From the NCBI GenBank assembly GCA_017518415.1, contig JAFWVC010000089.1, positions 1 through 42,992 on the forward strand: a DNA stretch of 42,992 nucleotides, written 5' to 3'. This DNA comes from Clostridia bacterium. GTDB lineage: Bacteria > Bacillota > Clostridia > Oscillospirales > Acutalibacteraceae. Numbering within the stretch: the stretch's first letter is position 1; every line of letters starts with the position of its first letter. Both the position numbers and the translations under genes were made by a program. This document shows positions 25,863-34,447 of the stretch, one piece after another. The notes under the pieces were generated by a model. It did no database searches. It was not told the origin of the DNA and was given only the letters and a program-made list of their open reading frames with translations.

Positions 25863-25936
25863 GGCGGCGCGCCTGTTCGGGGTGTGCCGCCTTTGTTTCT
25901 TCCGCCGCGGGACGCACCCTTCGGGGTGTATCCCGC
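25863..25936 (-). promoter_or_regulatory. Two hairpins in the leader of the ABC exporter operon
   Basis: In the 109 bp between the membrane protein gene and the ABC genes, GCGGGA (25907-25912) pairs with TCCCGC (25931-25936), and a second stem forms from 25863-25868 with 25886-25891. Neither is followed by a U-tract in the minus direction. They could be an attenuator or only a spacer; no promoter consensus is visible here. Confidence 0.3.
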
Positions 25937-25946
25937 GAAACGGTTT

Positions 25947-26534
25947 TCAAGGTTGCGGCGGCTGATCGGTATCCATCGCCGCCACGTCGTCGGTCATCTG
26001 AATCTCCTCCGGAGTGGGGTCGATGGGCCGCGGCTCGGCACCGGCCGCGTACTCCTTGATCTTGCCGAACATCAGAAACACGCCGAACAGCGCAAACACA
26101 GCGCCCAACAGCAGATCCCGCACGACCAGTGAAAAGTTTTCCGGGTCAGTCAACACCCAAAAGGCCACCCGCCAAGCGGGAACGCCGATCTCCTGCGCCG
26201 CGCTTTTGCATTCGGCGTCCTGTACGAGGACGATCATATTCGCCGCAAAATCGGACAGCACCACCATCAGCAGCGCGCACGCCGATATCACCGCACAGGC
26301 GTACACCGTCTTTCTGGCGCCGCCGAACTTTTTGTACCCGTACAGCGCCGCCAGACCGATCACCGTGCCGAGAAAGGCGACAAACCGCTCGGCCAGGACC
26401 TCGACCAGAAACCACGGCAGCGCACCGACCAGCGTACCCAGCAACGCCCCGGCCAACCCTCTTAGGTACCCGGCCGACCGGATATCGCGCGTGATCGCCT
26501 CCGGATTGCCGGTAAACGAATACTTCTGCTCCAT
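25947..26534 (-). CDS. Membrane protein of unknown function
   Basis: 195 residues from the ATG at 26534 behind AAAGGGTGG; the frame upstream of it has no ribosome site. About four to five hydrophobic segments are visible (LAGALLGTLVGALPWFLVEV, FVAFLGTVIGLAALYGY, VYACAVISACALLMVVLSDF, LLLGAVFALFGVFLMFG). A soluble acidic, Pro-rich tail of ~35 residues follows. I do not recognise a family. It has its own strong promoter (26572-26600), divergent from the radical SAM DNA repair unit, and its -35 is only 15 bp from that unit's -35. A repressor at the operators there might also touch this gene. Confidence 0.75.
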   Translation of the reverse strand: MEQKYSFTGNPEAITRDIRSAGYLRGLAGALLGTLVGALPWFLVEVLAERFVAFLGTVIGLAALYGYKKFGGARKTVYACAVISACALLMVVLSDFAANMIVLVQDAECKSAAQEIGVPAWRVAFWVLTDPENFSLVVRDLLLGAVFALFGVFLMFGKIKEYAAGAEPRPIDPTPEEIQMTDDVAAMDTDQPPQP

Positions 26535-26571
26535 ATACGGGCCACCCTTTCCGGTGCAATTTATTAAAGTT

Positions 26572-26600
26572 ATCATAGCATAACCGTTTTTTTCTGTCAA
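26572..26600 (-). promoter_or_regulatory. Sigma-A promoter for the 195-residue membrane protein
   Basis: Minus strand TTGACA (26595-26600), 17-bp spacer, TATGAT (26572-26577) with extended TGC. Near-consensus. The transcription start would be around 26565, some 30 nt before the ATG. Confidence 0.8.
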
Positions 26601-26615
26601 TGCGCAAAGTTTTGC

Positions 26616-26644
26616 TTGACAAAACGAACGTTTGTTTCTATAAT
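26616..26644 (+). promoter_or_regulatory. Consensus sigma-A promoter of the radical SAM/DUF4130 unit
   Basis: TTGACA (26616-26621), 17-bp spacer, TATAAT (26639-26644): a perfect match to the sigma-A consensus, the strongest promoter in the window. Two LexA-like boxes overlie it, as expected for a strong promoter held off by a repressor. Confidence 0.9.
26625..26638. promoter_or_regulatory. LexA/Cheo-like operator 1
   Basis: CGAACGTTTGTTTC lies between the -35 and the -10. It matches the Gram-positive LexA consensus CGAACRNRYGTTYG at most of the fixed positions, with differences at one R and at the last base. It is homologous to box 2 read on the other strand. Confidence 0.65.
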
Positions 26645-26645
26645 A

Positions 26646-26659
26646 AGAACAAACGTTCT
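26646..26659. promoter_or_regulatory. LexA/Cheo-like operator 2
   Basis: AGAACAAACGTTCT overlaps the expected transcription start (about 26651). The GAACnnnnGTTC core is complete. Centre-to-centre distance to box 1 is 21 bp, two helical turns, so two dimers would bind on the same DNA face. Confidence 0.7.
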
Positions 26660-26680
26660 TATTTGGGAGGCGCATCGTCT

Positions 26681-27973
26681 GTGGACGTGTGGGAAAAATT
26701 GCAGATCCTTTCCGCCGCGGCGCGGTACGACGTATCCTGCTGCACCAGCGGCGTGGCGCGCGGCGGTGCGGCCGGCGGCATCGGCAACGCGGCGCAGGCC
26801 GGCATCTGCCACAGTTTTGCGGCTGACGGGCGCTGCATCTCGCTGTTAAAGGTACTTTTCAGCAACGCCTGCCGCTACAACTGCGCCTATTGCATGAACC
26901 GCGCCGGCAACGACGTGCCGCGGGCGACCTTCACCCCGCAGGAGCTGGCCGACCTGACCATCCAGTTTTACCGCCGCAATTATATCGAAGGGCTTTTTTT
27001 GTCCTCCGGCATCGTGCGGGACCCGGATTATACCTGCGAACAGCTGCTGACGGTGGTACGGCTGCTGCGGGAGCAATACCGCTTCGGCGGATACATCCAC
27101 GTCAAGGCCATCCCGGGGGCCGATCCGCGGCTGATCACGCAGCTCGGTTTGCTGGCGGACCGTATGAGCGTCAACATCGAGCTGCCGTCGGAACAAAGCC
27201 TGACGCGGCTGGCACCCGACAAAAACCGGCAGACCATTCTGCGGCCGATGGCGCTCATCCGGGACGGCATCGCCGAAAACCGGCACGATCTGGTACGGTA
27301 CCGGGCGGCGCCCGCCTTTGTGCCGGGCGGCCAGAGCACCCAGATGATCGTCGGGGCGACCGGGGAGACGGATTACACGATCTTAACGCTGACGCAGGCG
27401 CTGTACCGCCGGTATGCCCTGAAACGGGTGTACTTTTCCGCCTACGTGCCGGTCAACAGCAATCCGCTGCTGCCGGCGACCACCACCAAGCCGCCGCTGC
27501 TGCGGGAACACCGCCTGTATCAGGCGGATTGGCTGCTGCGGTATTACGGCTTTACCGCCGACGAACTGCTGGACCCGGCCCACCCGAACCTGCACACGAT
27601 GGTGGACCCCAAATGCAGCTGGGCCGTGCAGCATATGGAGTTTTTCCCCGTCGAGGTGCAGACCGCCCCGCGGGAAATGCTGCTGCGGGTGCCGGGCATC
27701 GGCCCGCGCAGCGTGCAGCGTATCCTGTACGCCCGCCGTGCCGCCCGGCTGGACTTCGAGGCGCTGCGGCGCATCGGGGTCGTGCTGCGCCGGGCGCAGT
27801 ATTTCATCACCTGCGGCGGCAAACAAATGCCGGGCCTGCGCACCGACCCGGAGGCGGTGCTGCGGGCACTGATCTCGGACGCACAGCAGCAGGCGATGCC
27901 GGCACAGGACCGGCAGCTGACCTTTTGGGATCAAACCATCACGAGGGAGGACGTCGTACCATGTCTGACGTAA
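26681..27973 (+). CDS. Putative DNA repair/modification radical SAM protein (TIGR03916-like)
   Basis: 430 residues from a GTG at 26681 (MDVWEKLQIL), behind GGGAGG with 10-nt spacing; the open frame further upstream covers the promoter. The radical SAM cluster motif is CRYNCAYC, Cys64/68/71. Additional cysteines precede it (CC at 20-21, Cys43, Cys52), and SCCTSG near residue 20 is a typical family opening. A helix-hairpin-helix DNA-binding motif RVPGIGPRSVQRIL lies at about 336-349. This combination matches the family annotated as putative DNA modification/repair radical SAM protein, which is consistently paired with a DUF4130 protein, sometimes fused to a uracil-DNA-glycosylase domain. The reaction is not known to me. 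The next gene overlaps by 13 bp. LexA-like boxes at the promoter support a damage-inducible role. Confidence 0.9.
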   Translation: MDVWEKLQILSAAARYDVSCCTSGVARGGAAGGIGNAAQAGICHSFAADGRCISLLKVLFSNACRYNCAYCMNRAGNDVPRATFTPQELADLTIQFYRRNYIEGLFLSSGIVRDPDYTCEQLLTVVRLLREQYRFGGYIHVKAIPGADPRLITQLGLLADRMSVNIELPSEQSLTRLAPDKNRQTILRPMALIRDGIAENRHDLVRYRAAPAFVPGGQSTQMIVGATGETDYTILTLTQALYRRYALKRVYFSAYVPVNSNPLLPATTTKPPLLREHRLYQADWLLRYYGFTADELLDPAHPNLHTMVDPKCSWAVQHMEFFPVEVQTAPREMLLRVPGIGPRSVQRILYARRAARLDFEALRRIGVVLRRAQYFITCGGKQMPGLRTDPEAVLRALISDAQQQAMPAQDRQLTFWDQTITREDVVPCLT

Positions 27974-28716
27974 GATATCTGTACAACGACACGGCAGACG
28001 GAATGTTCTGCTGCCTGTACGAATGCCTGGCTGCCCGCCGCATCCCGGCGGAGATTTTGCCGCAGCCGCAGGCGGATTTATCCTTTTATGAGGAGATATA
28101 CGTGCCGACCGATCCGGCCCGGGCGGAAAAGATGCGCACCGCCATCCGGCAACGCATCTCCCCCTATGCGCTGCGGCTGGCGGAGGAGGGCTTTTTGTGC
28201 GCCTGTGAGGGCAAGGAACGCCTGATCCTCGATTTTGTCCGCCTCGGCCTGCACTTCGGCGCGCGCGTCACGGGGCTGGCCGGCAACCCGGTGGTGGACC
28301 GGCTGCAAAAGGCCGTGCAGGCCCTGCACCGGGAGGCGCATCAATACCTCGGGTTCGTGCGGTTTTCGGAGTATGACCGCGCGCTCTGCGCCGAGATCGA
28401 GCCGAAAAACCAGGTGCTCGGGCTGATTGCTCCTCACTTTTGCGCCCGTTATCCGCAGGAAACGCTGATGATTTTTGACCGCACCCACCGGCAGCTGCTG
28501 GTCTGCGCGCGGGGTCAGGCCCGCATCCTGCCCGTGGAACGGTTCGATTGGCAGCCGGCTGACGCCGAAGAGACGCGCTACCGCGCGCTGTGGAAACTGT
28601 TTTACGACACCGTCGCCATCCCCGAGCGGGAAAATCCGCGCTGCCGCCTGTCCCATATGCCCAAGCGCTATTGGAATCATCTGACGGAACAGCAGGAACA
28701 GACCCGCCCGGCGTAA
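27961..28716 (+). CDS. DUF4130 probable DNA metabolism protein (TIGR03915-like), partner of the radical SAM protein
   Basis: 251 residues from the ATG at 27961, inside the 3' end of the radical SAM gene and behind GAGGGAGG. It begins VRYLYNDTADGMFCCLYECL and ends in RLSHMPKRYWNHLTE, the characteristic ends of the DUF4130 family. The middle carries GNPVVDRLQKAVQALHREAHQYLGF. Family members occur directly after the radical SAM protein or fused N-terminal to a uracil-DNA-glycosylase-like domain, which is absent here. Its biochemical role is unknown, but translational coupling argues that both proteins act together on DNA. A strong terminator follows. Confidence 0.88.
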   Translation: MSDVRYLYNDTADGMFCCLYECLAARRIPAEILPQPQADLSFYEEIYVPTDPARAEKMRTAIRQRISPYALRLAEEGFLCACEGKERLILDFVRLGLHFGARVTGLAGNPVVDRLQKAVQALHREAHQYLGFVRFSEYDRALCAEIEPKNQVLGLIAPHFCARYPQETLMIFDRTHRQLLVCARGQARILPVERFDWQPADAEETRYRALWKLFYDTVAIPERENPRCRLSHMPKRYWNHLTEQQEQTRPA

Positions 28717-28752
28717 CCCGCCCGCGGGCCATTATAAAAAGGTAAAACATAA

Positions 28753-28781
28753 AAAGAAGAGCCCGATTCGGGCTCTTCTTT
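28753..28781. terminator. Bidirectional terminator between the DUF4130 and prepilin genes
   Basis: AAAGAAGAGCCCG (28753-28765), loop ATT, CGGGCTCTTCTTT (28769-28781): 13 bp with A-run before and T-run after. It serves both convergent transcripts. Confidence 0.9.
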
Positions 28782-28794
28782 CGTATATATCCGG

Positions 28795-31203
28795 TTATTC
28801 CGCCGTGAGATACAGTTCATCAAACGTCGTTTCAGTATCAAACCGGAACTGCAATCGTATCTCGCCGCCGTTCCGGTAAGCCGGCAGGGAGCGCAAATCG
28901 ATCACATGCCGTTCGGTATCTCCGGCCGGCAGTACCGTTCCGTTCTGCTCCCAATCCGGCCCATATACACCGAAAACCGACGGCACCGCAGATGCCGTAC
29001 CGAACTGATAAACCAGATACGGATACGCCCGTACCGTCGGCCCGGCGAGGACGTAATAACTGGCACCGTTGACGTCGGATACCGGATCCGACGGCGTGTA
29101 CATGACTCCGTATTCTCCGATTTTTACAACGGTGTTTTTATCCATCCCGGGCACCGGCGTCAGGTCCGCTGCTGCCACAAAGCCCGGTGTGCCCGGAGCT
29201 CCTCTGTCTATTACGGTGGAGAGGTCCTGCGTCAAGTACAGCAGGGTAAAACGCACGTCGCCCGTCATCGTCACGCGCAGACGCACGGCCCGCCCGAAGG
29301 TACGCAGGTCGACGATCTGTAACTGCGGTCCCGCCGCAAAAGAATGCAGCCGCAGATCAAACTCATCGCCCGCATACAGGCCGAAGATATGGCCGAGGTT
29401 CGATATATCTTCCCCGTTGACTTTCATAACCAGATATGGCGTCCGCCCGATCTGCTCCTGCGAAATATAGGCATAAAAGTATCCGAAGCCATCCTCCGTC
29501 TTCCACGGACCGGCAGCCGTCATACCCAAACCGTCCACTCCATACACGGAACTATTCACGTTGTCGGACGGAGTGTCATCAGCCAGAGGATCTGCACAGT
29601 CCCACCCGAAAAACGTCACCGCACAGGGGCTGTCGGTTAAGTAGCAGGCAGTCAGGGACAGTGCCTGTCCCTCGGTGCCACAACACCGGAGTTGACATGT
29701 AATGCCCGTCCGGCACAGACCCCCGAGGTGAAAAACGGTCCGCCCGGTCCACCCGGTGATCTTCCCGGTCGAACAAGTAATCAGAGAGGTGTCCTGCCCG
29801 ACAAAATCAAGCGACAGCCCAGAGGAGGCGGCCGCATCCGTCTCGATCACAAGGAACGGCAACTCCTGCAGCACTTCGGTCGGCACGGTAAAGGCGGCGC
29901 AGACGGAATCGTCGACTCCGCCGTTGGTACGTACAACGGTAAAACCCTCGTCCTCGGTATGGCGCAGAATGCCTGCCGGCGTAGAGGCGCCGTCTTGATA
30001 CAGGTTGTTCACACCGATCCGGTACACACGCTCGCCTTGTGCCAGCGTCTGCACCACTGATTCGGTCCGCGCCGGGATCGTCAAATCGGCCAGAGTCGAC
30101 CGATCGGCGTTGAAATCGGCGCCGCAGACGTTGCAATGATAATGCCCCGCCGTACCGGTCGTCGTCGTTGTAGCGTCCGTTCCGACGATCCATTCTCCGT
30201 ACGTATGCCCCGTTGCAGGGATAGCAGCTATTTCGGAATAATCGCACTGCGTACAGGTAATCTGTTTCTCTCCCTCCTCGGTACAGGTAGCCGGACGGAT
30301 AACGATCTCCTCATAAGTATGCACGTGCTTGTCTTGCTCGCAGAACAAACATTGTTCGCTGCCTGCATAGTAATGTTCTCCATAAGCCACGCCGCTTTCC
30401 TCCTGATACCGCCCGTCCGGCAGTAGCAGCCGGATTTCGTCTGCCGTCTGAGTAAACACGGCATTTCTGCCGGCAAACAGACTGCCGGCGTCAAAAGAGG
30501 AGATGTTGTGAATGAAGCCGTACACGTACAGCCCGTCGATCGCATCGACGGATTGTACGTTCAGTTCATCAGTCACCCCGTACAAGCGGATACGGTCCTG
30601 CGTATCGCCGACCGTCAGGCTTTGCCGATTGGTCCGGATCATTACACGCTGCGGCGCATCCGTACCAACGTATTCCAGCGTAAACGGCAAAGTGTTTCGG
30701 CCGGCGTCAAAGCCTGTCGTCAGCGACCGGGAAAAGGCCTGCTCCGTATTATTCCAGTACACGGAATACGTTAGTTCTTCCGGCAGGTCCTCTTCTCCAT
30801 CGTAAATAGCCCAGTAACTGACAGCCGTCGGCCGGGTCTCCGGCTCATAGTCGAATACATAGTCGATTCCGTCCGGATGTTCGGAGCCGGGATAATACAA
30901 GCAAAACACGTCGTGGACGCTATCCCACAAAATACGGACGTTGTCCGTCACAGCCCGGATTTTCCGGACGGGATATCCGCCTTCCTCCGCCGCTTGCAGC
31001 GCCTCATACATGGTACGGTTGGTCCTGCCGTCCGATGCGATAGCCGTATTCAGCGCCTCGACCAGCAACACGTCTGACGATATATTGGTGCTGCTGAAAA
31101 CATCGGTCAGCGTCGGGATGAGGACGGCCGCTAAAATAGCGATAACCGCCATCACAATCACCATTTCGGCAAGAGTAAACCCCTTTTTACGCTTTTTATT
31201 CAT
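28795..31203 (-). CDS. Oversized type IV prepilin-like surface protein
   Basis: 802 residues from the ATG at 31203 behind CAGGAGAG. The N-terminus MNKKRKKGFTLAEMVIVMAV is a textbook class III signal: basic leader, Gly8|Phe9 cleavage site, Glu at +5 and a hydrophobic helix ending in AVLIPTL. This is the type IV pilin/pseudopilin plan needing prepilin peptidase. Ordinary pilins have 120-200 residues; this one carries ~750 more. Around 285-385 there are CxxC pairs and the repeat-like ATCTEEGEKQITCTQC...ATGHTYGEW segment known from clostridial surface proteins, followed by beta-rich C-terminal domains. No pilus assembly gene is in the window. Base composition is less GC-rich than the neighbours. 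It follows a lipoprotein nuclease by 115 bp and may have its own promoter. Confidence 0.85.
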   Translation of the reverse strand: MNKKRKKGFTLAEMVIVMAVIAILAAVLIPTLTDVFSSTNISSDVLLVEALNTAIASDGRTNRTMYEALQAAEEGGYPVRKIRAVTDNVRILWDSVHDVFCLYYPGSEHPDGIDYVFDYEPETRPTAVSYWAIYDGEEDLPEELTYSVYWNNTEQAFSRSLTTGFDAGRNTLPFTLEYVGTDAPQRVMIRTNRQSLTVGDTQDRIRLYGVTDELNVQSVDAIDGLYVYGFIHNISSFDAGSLFAGRNAVFTQTADEIRLLLPDGRYQEESGVAYGEHYYAGSEQCLFCEQDKHVHTYEEIVIRPATCTEEGEKQITCTQCDYSEIAAIPATGHTYGEWIVGTDATTTTTGTAGHYHCNVCGADFNADRSTLADLTIPARTESVVQTLAQGERVYRIGVNNLYQDGASTPAGILRHTEDEGFTVVRTNGGVDDSVCAAFTVPTEVLQELPFLVIETDAAASSGLSLDFVGQDTSLITCSTGKITGWTGRTVFHLGGLCRTGITCQLRCCGTEGQALSLTACYLTDSPCAVTFFGWDCADPLADDTPSDNVNSSVYGVDGLGMTAAGPWKTEDGFGYFYAYISQEQIGRTPYLVMKVNGEDISNLGHIFGLYAGDEFDLRLHSFAAGPQLQIVDLRTFGRAVRLRVTMTGDVRFTLLYLTQDLSTVIDRGAPGTPGFVAAADLTPVPGMDKNTVVKIGEYGVMYTPSDPVSDVNGASYYVLAGPTVRAYPYLVYQFGTASAVPSVFGVYGPDWEQNGTVLPAGDTERHVIDLRSLPAYRNGGEIRLQFRFDTETTFDELYLTAE

Positions 31204-31256
31204 GATTCTCTCCTGTATCTGTCAGAATAGACGTGATTCAAATCAGTTTCCGTATC

Positions 31257-31286
31257 ATCACAGCGTGCCGCCGTGGCGCTTGTCAA
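31257..31286 (-). promoter_or_regulatory. Possible promoter for the prepilin gene
   Basis: Minus strand TTGACA (31281-31286), 18-bp spacer, TGTGAT (31257-31262). The -35 is perfect, the -10 matches four of six. The transcription start would be near 31250, some 45 nt before the ATG. Confidence 0.4.
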
Positions 31287-31318
31287 TGTCCTTTTTCAGG
31301 AAAAGCGGCACGGTATCG

Positions 31319-32218
31319 TTACGGGTCGCAGGTTTTACACGGGGTATATCCGTCCGCCAGCAGCTGCTCCCGGGTGCCTTCATATTCGCGGCGGTTTTTG
31401 GCCGAAATATCCTTGACCGCCTCGCAATCCGGCGTGTGAAACTTGTAATTGTTGACGTTCAGCACGTATTTCATTTTTTGAACCGAGCTGCTTTCGCCCG
31501 TTTTGTAGTCGATCTTCACACCGGGCTGCACGTTATACACGAACACGTGAAAACAAACGCCTTTTCCTTCGTCCTCGATCGACCGGGCTTCCATCTCCAC
31601 CCCGGAGGCAACCAGGTTGTCGCCCTCAAACTGCGGCGTAACCCGGTACAGCACGTGATAACCGGTGCGCCGCACGTAATCGCCCACCTGCTCTTCAAAG
31701 GACAGCATCCCTTCGGCGTTGAAATACCGGGTGCCGGTGATCAGGTTGCAGACGTTGTCGTTTTCGCCGGCCAGCTGATAGGCGATCAGGTGGCACCGGT
31801 TGTACAGATATTTATCTTTCAAAAAATCGTACCGGACGGTGTGCCAACCGCTCGGCCGGATCATCCCGATCTCGCCCCGCTTTTCGGTCGGCATCAGGTC
31901 CCGGCCGATGCAAGCCATCGTATATCCGCAGCGCCCGAGTTTGTCCAGCGGGCTGTAATATTCGTAACTATCCGTCGTATACTGGGCGGCCGTAAAGCCC
32001 GGCTGATTGCCCTGCAGTTCAGTCCAGAGGTCCCCCGTATACGGCGGGATCTGCACGGCGGCGGGCGGCGCGGCACCGTCCGGAACCGAAACCGGCTGTG
32101 CGGCCGTCGTCTGCCCGGAGGATGGCGAATCTTCCGGCCAAACGGGCCACGTGCAGGCGCTGAGCAAACAACACAGCGACAGCAGCGCGGCAAGCGCCCA
32201 CCTTCTCCAACGGTTCAT
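31319..32218 (-). CDS. Lipoprotein DNA/RNA non-specific endonuclease (EndA-like)
   Basis: 299 residues from the ATG at 32218, with GGGAGG upstream; an ATG at 32242 has no ribosome site. Lipoprotein signal with LLSAC lipobox, lipidated Cys22, then a Ser/Thr/Pro-rich linker. The catalytic motif is YNRCHLIAYQLAGEN with general-base His143, corresponding to the DRGH...N motif of beta-beta-alpha-metal nucleases. LITGTRYFNAEGM follows, as in PF13930 members. A C-terminal segment FHTPDCEAVK...YTPCKTC provides three cysteines of a small metal-site-like tail. The nuclease would be anchored outside the membrane to degrade or process DNA for nutrients or uptake. It stands 55 bp after copA and 115 bp before the giant prepilin gene. 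Confidence 0.9.
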   Translation of the reverse strand: MNRWRRWALAALLSLCCLLSACTWPVWPEDSPSSGQTTAAQPVSVPDGAAPPAAVQIPPYTGDLWTELQGNQPGFTAAQYTTDSYEYYSPLDKLGRCGYTMACIGRDLMPTEKRGEIGMIRPSGWHTVRYDFLKDKYLYNRCHLIAYQLAGENDNVCNLITGTRYFNAEGMLSFEEQVGDYVRRTGYHVLYRVTPQFEGDNLVASGVEMEARSIEDEGKGVCFHVFVYNVQPGVKIDYKTGESSSVQKMKYVLNVNNYKFHTPDCEAVKDISAKNRREYEGTREQLLADGYTPCKTCDP

Positions 32219-32273
32219 CGGCGACCAACCCTCCCGGATCATAAAATGAAGCCCGCACCGGCGGGCGGTGCGA

Positions 32274-34445
32274 TCAGTTGCTCCGCGGCAGCTCCGGCTG
32301 CGGCAGGCGCACCCGCCGCAGCAGCAGCGAATTGGTCACCACCGTGACCGAACTGAACGCCATCGCCGCCCCGGCGACCATGGGGGACAACAGTCCGCAC
32401 GCCGCCAACGGGATCCCGATACAATTATAAAAGAAGGCCCAAAACAGGTTTTGCCGGATGCGGCGCACCGTCGCCCGGGACAGGGCCAGCGCCGTCACCA
32501 GCGGCGCCATACCGCCGCGGGTGAGGATCACGTCGCCTGTCTCCATTGCCACGTCGGTCCCGCTGCCGACGGCAAAGCCCACGTCGGCCGCCGCCAGGGC
32601 CGGGGCGTCGTTCATCCCGTCGCCCACCATGCCGACGGCGCCCCGTTCGGCCTGCAGCCGTTGAATCAGCGCTGCTTTATCCGCCGGCAGCACCTGCGCG
32701 TACACGTCGGTAATGCCCGCCTGCGCGGCAATCGCCTGTGCGGCCGCCGGCCGGTCCCCGGTAGCCATGCACACGTGCAGGCCCATCTTTTGCAGCAGCT
32801 GCACCGCCCGGAGGGAGCCGGCACGCAGCGGATCCGCCACGGCGAACACGGCCGCAGGCCGTGCGTCGACCCACATATATAAAACGGTTTTTCCCTGCCT
32901 CTCCCAGGCGTCTGCCTCTGCGGGCAGGGGTGCTTCAGTATCCGGCCGCAGGCTGCGGCTGCCGATATGGATTTCCTTCCCGGCGACGGTCGCCCGCACA
33001 CCGGTGCCGGTCAGCGCCTCAAAATCCGTCACCGGCAGATCCGGCTGCCCGGCGGCGAAAGCACACACCGCCCGTGCCAGCGGATGTTCCGAACGGTTTT
33101 CCGCCGCCGCGGCCAGCGCCAGGATCTCGTCCCGGTCCCCGGCGCAGAGCAGAAAATCCGTCACGGCCGGCCGACCCTCGGTCAGGGTGCCGGTTTTATC
33201 CACCAGCAGCGCTTGCAGACGGCAGGTCGTTTCCAGTGCGGCGGCGTTTTTGAACAGGATCCCTTCCACGGCGCCGCGGCCCATTCCCACCGTCAACGCC
33301 GTCGGCGTAGCCAGCCCCAAAGAACAGGGGCAGGCGATCACCAGCACCGCTACCGCCCGCGAAACAGCCTGATCAGCCGGCAGGCCGACCAGCAGCGTCA
33401 CGGCAAAGGTGACGGCCGCCGCACCCAGCACAGCCGGTACAAAGAAGGCGGATACCCGGTCCGCCAGCCGTTGGATCGGCGCCTTGGAGGTCTGTGCCTG
33501 CTCCACCAGCCGGATGATGCCGGCCAGCACCGTTTCTTCCCCGACGCTGTCGGCCCGGACGGTCAGGCTGCCGGTACCGTTGACGGTGCCGCCGAACACC
33601 CGGCTGCCGGCCTGCTTGTCGACCGGCAGGCTTTCGCCTGTGAGCATCGACTCGTCCACCGTCGATGCGCCGTCGATCACTTCGCCGTCAGCCGGCAGGC
33701 TCTCGCCGGGCCGGATCCGCATCAGATCCCCTTTTTGCAGCTGTTCGAGCGCGACCGTCCGCTCCTCTCCGTCCCGGATGACGGTAGCGGTGCGCGGCTG
33801 CAGATGAATCAGCATTTCCACGGCGGCCGAGGTGCGGGCCTGCGCCCGCGTTTCCAGCAAACGGCCCAATAATACAAGGGTCAGGATGACCACGGAACTT
33901 TCAAAATACAAATGGCCGCCGGCAAACAGATGATATACGCTGTACCCGTAAGCGGCCGAAGTACCCAGCGCCACAAGCACGTCCATATTCGGGCTGCCCT
34001 GCCGCAGCGAAGCAAAAGCGCCGCGGTAAAACCGCCAGCCGACCGCGCCCTGCACCGCCGTGGCGGCGGCAAACTGCCACCACCCGTTGTGCAGCGCCTT
34101 TGTCAGCGGCGCCTGCGGCCAAAACGGCATGAGGACCATCATCAGCAAAAAAGGCAGCGCACAGGCTGCCGCAAACAAAAAAGAAATCAACAGCCGTCTA
34201 TGCTCTTTGGCGGCATAAGCGGCCCGGTCCTCCACGACGGAGTAGCCGGCCGCCTTGACGGCGCGGCGCAGCTGCTTCATATTCACGCGGCCGTCCCCCT
34301 GTACGACAGCCTTGCGGGCGGAAAAATGCACGTCGGCGGACACGACCCCGTCCACCTTGCGCAGCGCGTGTTCCACGGCCGCGGCACAGCGGACGCAACT
34401 CATACCGCCGACGGAGAACTCATACCGTTGCTCTGTTCCGGGCAT
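32274..34445 (-). CDS. copA: Copper-exporting P1B-type ATPase
   Basis: 723 residues from the ATG at 34445, behind AAAGAGG; a longer frame to 34613 only covers copZ. One N-terminal heavy-metal domain (GGMSCVRC, Cys17/Cys20), then eight membrane helices. The Cu(I) site is CPC at 372-374 with YN in helix 7 ([13 protein letters not shown]) and MAFSS in helix 8. Other motifs: TGES actuator loop, phosphorylated Asp416 in [15 protein letters not shown], and [10 protein letters not shown]. These residues are those of P1B-1 ATPases that export Cu(I) at ATP cost. It lies 2 bp after copZ. No CsoR or CopY gene is present in the window. Confidence 0.96.
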   Translation of the reverse strand: MPGTEQRYEFSVGGMSCVRCAAAVEHALRKVDGVVSADVHFSARKAVVQGDGRVNMKQLRRAVKAAGYSVVEDRAAYAAKEHRRLLISFLFAAACALPFLLMMVLMPFWPQAPLTKALHNGWWQFAAATAVQGAVGWRFYRGAFASLRQGSPNMDVLVALGTSAAYGYSVYHLFAGGHLYFESSVVILTLVLLGRLLETRAQARTSAAVEMLIHLQPRTATVIRDGEERTVALEQLQKGDLMRIRPGESLPADGEVIDGASTVDESMLTGESLPVDKQAGSRVFGGTVNGTGSLTVRADSVGEETVLAGIIRLVEQAQTSKAPIQRLADRVSAFFVPAVLGAAAVTFAVTLLVGLPADQAVSRAVAVLVIACPCSLGLATPTALTVGMGRGAVEGILFKNAAALETTCRLQALLVDKTGTLTEGRPAVTDFLLCAGDRDEILALAAAAENRSEHPLARAVCAFAAGQPDLPVTDFEALTGTGVRATVAGKEIHIGSRSLRPDTEAPLPAEADAWERQGKTVLYMWVDARPAAVFAVADPLRAGSLRAVQLLQKMGLHVCMATGDRPAAAQAIAAQAGITDVYAQVLPADKAALIQRLQAERGAVGMVGDGMNDAPALAAADVGFAVGSGTDVAMETGDVILTRGGMAPLVTALALSRATVRRIRQNLFWAFFYNCIGIPLAACGLLSPMVAGAAMAFSSVTVVTNSLLLRRVRLPQPELPRSN

Positions 34446-34447
34446 AG

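Noticed and set aside
26626..26658. The two boxes as one long operator of a TetR-type regulator
   Set aside because: The halves also form one large inverted repeat, but no regulator gene is adjacent, and each box alone fits the LexA pattern. LexA remains the simpler reading, though not proven.
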